This document shows positions 60,162-64,000 of a stretch of DNA of 64,000 nt, piece after piece. This DNA comes from Streptomyces sp. NBC_00490 (GTDB taxonomy: Bacteria; Actinomycetota; Actinomycetes; Streptomycetales; Streptomycetaceae). The first letter of the stretch is position 1; each line of letters opens with the position of its first letter. Below the pieces are notes generated by a model, which was not told the origin of the DNA, did no database searches, and saw only the letters and a list, made by a program, of their open reading frames with translations. The position numbers were made by a program, and so were the translations under genes. The DNA lies in NCBI RefSeq assembly GCF_036013645.1, contig NZ_CP107869.1:1488001-1552000 (forward strand), written 5' to 3'.

Positions 60162-60761
60162 CTAGGCGCTCCCCTTGTGCCGCTCATGATGCCGGGCCAC
60201 CCGGGCCCGGTTCCCGCAAGCCGGCTTGCACCACTCCTGTCGCGGATGCTCCTTGACGAAGTACCGCACACAGCGCGGCGCGTGGCACGCGCGCAACCGC
60301 TCCCGGTCGGGGCCCGCGAGGAAGCCGATCACGGCCTGCGCGAGGACCGCCGTCAGTTCCCCCTCGCCGCGCACCGCCCGATGCCGTACGGAGGGTCCGG
60401 AGCCGTCGGGCCAGCGCAGAACCGGGACGGTGGGGGTGCGAGCGGCAGCCGCGTTGAGCAGTTCGACGGCTTGCGGTGCGGGCAGCAGCCGCGCGGCGTC
60501 GGCGGGGCTCGGCTCTCCGGGTCCTACCGCGCGGGCGAACAGGGCCCGGACGGCGGCGCGCAGCTCTCGTACGGCGGTCAGCTCCGCGTCTGCGGCCTCG
60601 TACGCGGCGGCGTCCGGCACCACGTCGGGGTGGGCCCGCACCCATGCGGTGAGCCCGGCGGGCTCGCCCAGGTCATCGGCCACGCCCCCGTGTCCGTCGT
60701 GGCGGACGGTGAGGGCGAGGTCGAGCGCGAGGCGGGTGTCCCTGTCGGTCGAGTCCTGCAT
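60162..60761 (-). CDS. CGNR zinc-finger (ABATE domain) regulator
   Basis: A 199-aa protein. The N-terminal ABATE-like domain starts TRLALDLALTVRHDGHGGVA, with PAGLTAWVRAHPD and LRAAVRALFARAVGPGE following. The C-terminal zinc finger shows RACHAPRCVRYFVKEHPRQE then WCKPACGNRARVARHHERHK, with four Cys and the CGNR motif. The family is thought to sense stress and bind DNA; details are not established. The start is the ATG at 60761, with no clear SD. A CCTAATG/CATTAGG inverted repeat starts four bases upstream (60765-60796), so autoregulation is likely. Confidence 0.9.
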   Translation of the reverse strand: MQDSTDRDTRLALDLALTVRHDGHGGVADDLGEPAGLTAWVRAHPDVVPDAAAYEAADAELTAVRELRAAVRALFARAVGPGEPSPADAARLLPAPQAVELLNAAAARTPTVPVLRWPDGSGPSVRHRAVRGEGELTAVLAQAVIGFLAGPDRERLRACHAPRCVRYFVKEHPRQEWCKPACGNRARVARHHERHKGSA

Positions 60762-60764
60762 GGA

Positions 60765-60796
60765 CCTAATGATAGGCGGCCCTCTCACCCATTAGG
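60765..60796. promoter_or_regulatory. Inverted repeat between the CGNR regulator and the Usp gene
   Basis: CCTAATG (60765-60771) and CATTAGG (60790-60796) are perfect 7-bp arms separated by 18 bp. They lie right before the CGNR start and overlap the Usp stop. They are a probable operator of the CGNR regulator. Confidence 0.5.
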
Positions 60797-61727
60797 CATT
60801 CCCGGGTTCCGGCGGGACCACCGCCACCGGGCTCGCCGCGTGCAGCAGTACCGCCTGTGTCACCGAGCCCATCATGCGGGCAGGCGCCAGCAGCCGGCGC
60901 CGGTGGCGGCCGACGACGACCAGCTCGGCGTCCTGGGAGGCCCCGACGAGATACCCGGCCGCGTCACCCGGGGCCACTTGGAGGTCGACCCGCACCTCGA
61001 CATGGCGCTGGCGGTGCGGGGCGAGGAAGCCCTCGGCCAGCGTGCGGGCCTCTCTCTCGACGGCGTCCTGGTCGATCATCACGGGCACGAGCTCGCCCGG
61101 CATCGCCCACGACTGGAGCGGCCACTGGTAGGCGGTGACGACCTGGAGGCGGGCGCCCCGCAGGGCGGTCTCGGTGAAGGCGAAGGCGAGCGTGGTCTCG
61201 TCGGGGCTGTCGGCCTGGAGGCCGACGACCACGCGCGGTCCCGCTCCGGCAGGCGTCCGCGAGTCCTCCCCCACTGCCCCAAAGGCGTGGGAGGTGCCCC
61301 CATCACGACCCGGCCGCGGCACCACGACCACCGGGCACTCCGCGTCGCGTGCGGCGGCCATGCCGTTGGAGCCGAGCAACAGGCTCGCGAAACCGCCCCG
61401 CCCCCGCGAACCGAGCACCAGCAGCTGCGCGGTCGAGCCCAGTTCGGGCAGCAGCGCGGGCGGTGCGCCCTCCAGCGCGAGGTATTCGGTCGTAGGCGGG
61501 TCGGCGATCTGCGCCACCCGGGTGCGCGCCTCGTCCAGCACCGAGTCCCGGTCCGGCTCCGGCGGAGCTGCGGTCAGGACGTCGGGCCGGGCCCACGCGG
61601 CGTACTGCCGGACATGGACCACCCGCAACGGTGCCCGGCGCCTGCGGGCGGCGTCGAGGGCCCAGTCCAGGGCGCGCAGGCTGTCGTCCGAACCGTCGAC
61701 CGCCGCGATGACCGGCAGAGTGCTCAT
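60792..61727 (-). CDS. Tandem-domain universal stress protein
   Basis: A 311-aa cytoplasmic protein with two Usp domains. The first (about 3-145) begins PVIAAVDGSDDSLRALDWAL and has the ATP-binding pattern G-2x-G-9x-G in LVLGSRGRGGFASLLLGSNG, ending CPVVVVP. The second (about 165-305) begins RVVVGLQADSPDETTLAFAF; its loop VVGRHRRRLLAPARMMGSVT keeps the last G-S but has a degenerate front. Tandem Usp proteins are typical of hypoxia/dormancy regulons in actinobacteria. GGTGAGGA precedes the ATG at 61727. The CGNR regulator lies 30 bp downstream. Confidence 0.93.
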   Translation of the reverse strand: MSTLPVIAAVDGSDDSLRALDWALDAARRRRAPLRVVHVRQYAAWARPDVLTAAPPEPDRDSVLDEARTRVAQIADPPTTEYLALEGAPPALLPELGSTAQLLVLGSRGRGGFASLLLGSNGMAAARDAECPVVVVPRPGRDGGTSHAFGAVGEDSRTPAGAGPRVVVGLQADSPDETTLAFAFTETALRGARLQVVTAYQWPLQSWAMPGELVPVMIDQDAVEREARTLAEGFLAPHRQRHVEVRVDLQVAPGDAAGYLVGASQDAELVVVGRHRRRLLAPARMMGSVTQAVLLHAASPVAVVPPEPGNA

Positions 61728-61856
61728 GGGTTCCTCACCTCCGGGGTACGACCTGTCCCCCGGCAGCCAGCGTCGCTCAGACGCCGGCCCCGGCGGGCTG
61801 CTCAAGGTCGCGTGTCCGGAAAAACAGGTGGAACACCGCCGGATCGGCCCGTCACC

Positions 61857-62099
61857 TCATGTGAGGTCGAACTCCCCTTCCCGCGCGCCCGACACGAACG
61901 CGCCCCACTCGGCAGGCGTGAAGATCAGGGAAGGGCTCTCCGGGCGGCCGCTGTTGCGCATCGCGATGAAACCCTCGACAAAGGCGATCTGGACATCCCC
62001 CAGGCCACGGCTGCTGGAGTGCCAGTCGGCGCTGGTGAGGTCCAGCTCGGGCTTGTCCCAGCCCATGAGCGGCTGTTGCTGGATGGTGGTCTCGGCCAC
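61857..62099 (-). CDS. DUF397 domain protein
   Basis: An 80-aa protein. LDLTSADWHSSSRGLGDVQI then AFVEGFIAMRNSGRPESPSL and IFTPAEWGAFVSGAREGEFD match DUF397 (WxKSSxS ... VAVRDSKDPxGPxLxFTxxEWxAFxxGVKxGEFD). Proteins of this type are usually partners of XRE-family regulators in Streptomyces development, but no XRE gene is adjacent here. The start is set at the GTG at 62099 because GGAGGAG lies nine bases upstream; the longer frame is open but unlikely. Confidence 0.85.
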   Translation of the reverse strand: MAETTIQQQPLMGWDKPELDLTSADWHSSSRGLGDVQIAFVEGFIAMRNSGRPESPSLIFTPAEWGAFVSGAREGEFDLT

Positions 62100-62205
62100 G
62101 TCCGTGCTCCTCCCGATTGCGTCGTCCGCGGTCAGCCTAGCGATCGACTCCGAGTGCCGACAGGCCACGTGAGGGGGACCTTTCGGTGACCTTCCGGGAG
62201 GCAAT

Positions 62206-63368
<1,163 letters not shown>

Positions 63369-63372
<4 letters not shown>

Positions 63373-64000
63373 CGCGGATCCCCTTCCAGTACGGCGACCA
63401 GGTTCTGTTGCAGACAGGGGCCGGAGGTGGCGTGTGCGAGGGCCCGGTCGGACTCCCCGCGATGGATGCGGGCGGCGGCCTCGCCGATGCGGATCAGTCC
63501 GGCGGCCATCATCGGGTTGGCGGCGAGCGCCCCGCCGGACGGGTTGACCCGGACGTCGGCGTCCAGCCTCAGTGCCTTGCGCAGCACGATCTCCTGGGAG
63601 CTGAACGGCGCGTGCAACTCGGCGGTTTCGACGGGCCGTTCGAAGGCGCCCGCCTTCTCGGCGGCGAGGCGGGTGGAGGGCGAGTCGGTCAGGTCGCGGA
63701 CGCCGAGGGAGTGTGCCTCGATGCGGTGGTCGATGCCGCGGATCCAGGCGGGGCGCGTGCACAGGTCGCGGGCCCGCTCCCCGGCGGCGAGCACCACCGC
63801 GGCCGCTCCGTCGCCGATCGGCGGGCAGTCGCCGGTGCGCAACGGCCGTACGACGTACTCCCCTTGCGGGACGTCTCCCTTGAGCTGGGCGCGCGGGTTG
63901 TCGACGGCACGGCTGCGGGCGCCGATCGCGGCCAGCGCCGGTTCGTCGGTGGCGCCCGCGTCGATGAGTGCCTGCGCCTGGAGGGCGGCGAGGGCGACCG
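63369..64000 (-). CDS. Thiolase-like protein, N-terminus outside window
   Basis: At least 210 residues are visible; the frame continues past the right edge. LQAQALIDAGATDEPALAAI and GARSRAVDNPRAQLKGDVPQ precede GDCPPIGDGAAAVVLAAGER (thiolase mid-domain GDGAAA). ADVRVNPSGGALAANPMMAA then GLIRIGEAAARIHRGESDRA is the C-terminal NPSGG...NP block of the same family as the downstream gene. The two overlap by ATGA and should form a heteromer. Active-site residues upstream are beyond the window. The pair, usually with a DUF35 protein, acts on steroid- or fatty-acyl-CoA. Confidence 0.88.

Overview
The window is high-GC actinobacterial DNA and almost certainly comes from a Streptomyces chromosome. It carries a cell-wall-anchored chaplin, an SsgA-like sporulation protein, an Nsd-type TPR regulator, a large ATP-binding LuxR regulator, a DUF397 protein, several ECF sigma factors and three genes with in-frame TTA (bldA) leucine codons. 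The chaplin/Nsd pairing resembles the S. coelicolor chpB-nsdB neighbourhood, although that comparison is from memory. I found no tRNA, rRNA, CRISPR array, transposase or prophage.

Layout. (1) 1-7062: central metabolism and detoxification: a VOC protein, a PPOX flavin/F420 enzyme, an aldo/keto reductase, a phosphoketolase, a DUF429 protein, and an aldehyde dehydrogenase behind a MarR regulator. (2) 7141-13223: a urea ABC transporter (urtABCDE), preceded by a signal-less AmiC-like binding protein. A tandem GlnR-like box array lies before urtA, so nitrogen control is likely. (3) 13213-14801: an ECF42-type sigma factor with its DGPF/YCII partner and a recognisable ECF promoter. (4) 14834-22815: an organosulfur (sulfone/sulfonate) desulfurisation cluster. 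It has two LLM monooxygenases, two acyl-CoA-dehydrogenase-like flavin enzymes and an FMN reductase. It is headed by a 27-aa Cys-Cys leader peptide and faces a divergent LysR regulator. (5) 22816-25357: remnants of an iron-siderophore ABC transporter, then a SigC-like ECF sigma beside a Met/His-rich, probably copper-linked, membrane protein. (6) 25459-28155: an MMPL exporter and its MarR regulator. (7) 28247-33796: a probable light-response island with an SDR-DUF2867 protein, a photolyase, a LitR/CarH-type B12-domain MerR regulator, a divergent ECF sigma and an SPW membrane protein. (8) 33857-38872: an ArsR-SRPBCC fusion, a P-loop protein, a GlsB-like membrane protein, GNATs, an SDR and a deaminase. 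(9) 39061-56376: a development-associated stretch holding a long chaplin, a secreted S33 peptidase, a MarR/hotdog pair, arginine deiminase with antiporter, BaeRF3, an SsgA-like protein, a PAS-SpoIIE phosphatase, Nsd, a phosphotransferase, a degenerate-lysozyme/amidase fusion and a GH95 fucosidase. (10) 56459-64000: a conserved unknown, a LAL regulator, a CGNR zinc-finger regulator, a double-Usp protein, a DUF397 protein and a pair of thiolase-like lipid-transfer enzymes that run off the window.

The most informative points are the sulfur leader peptide with downstream hairpin and anti-SD, the GlnR-like array, the duplicated 19-bp element around the ECF sigma of the light island, and the three TTA genes around the Nsd regulator. 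Also notable are the degenerate transglycosylase-amidase fusion, the SigC-like/Met-His-rich pair, and thiolase-like enzymes lacking the nucleophilic cysteine. All functional calls rest on reading motifs and context; no database search was possible.
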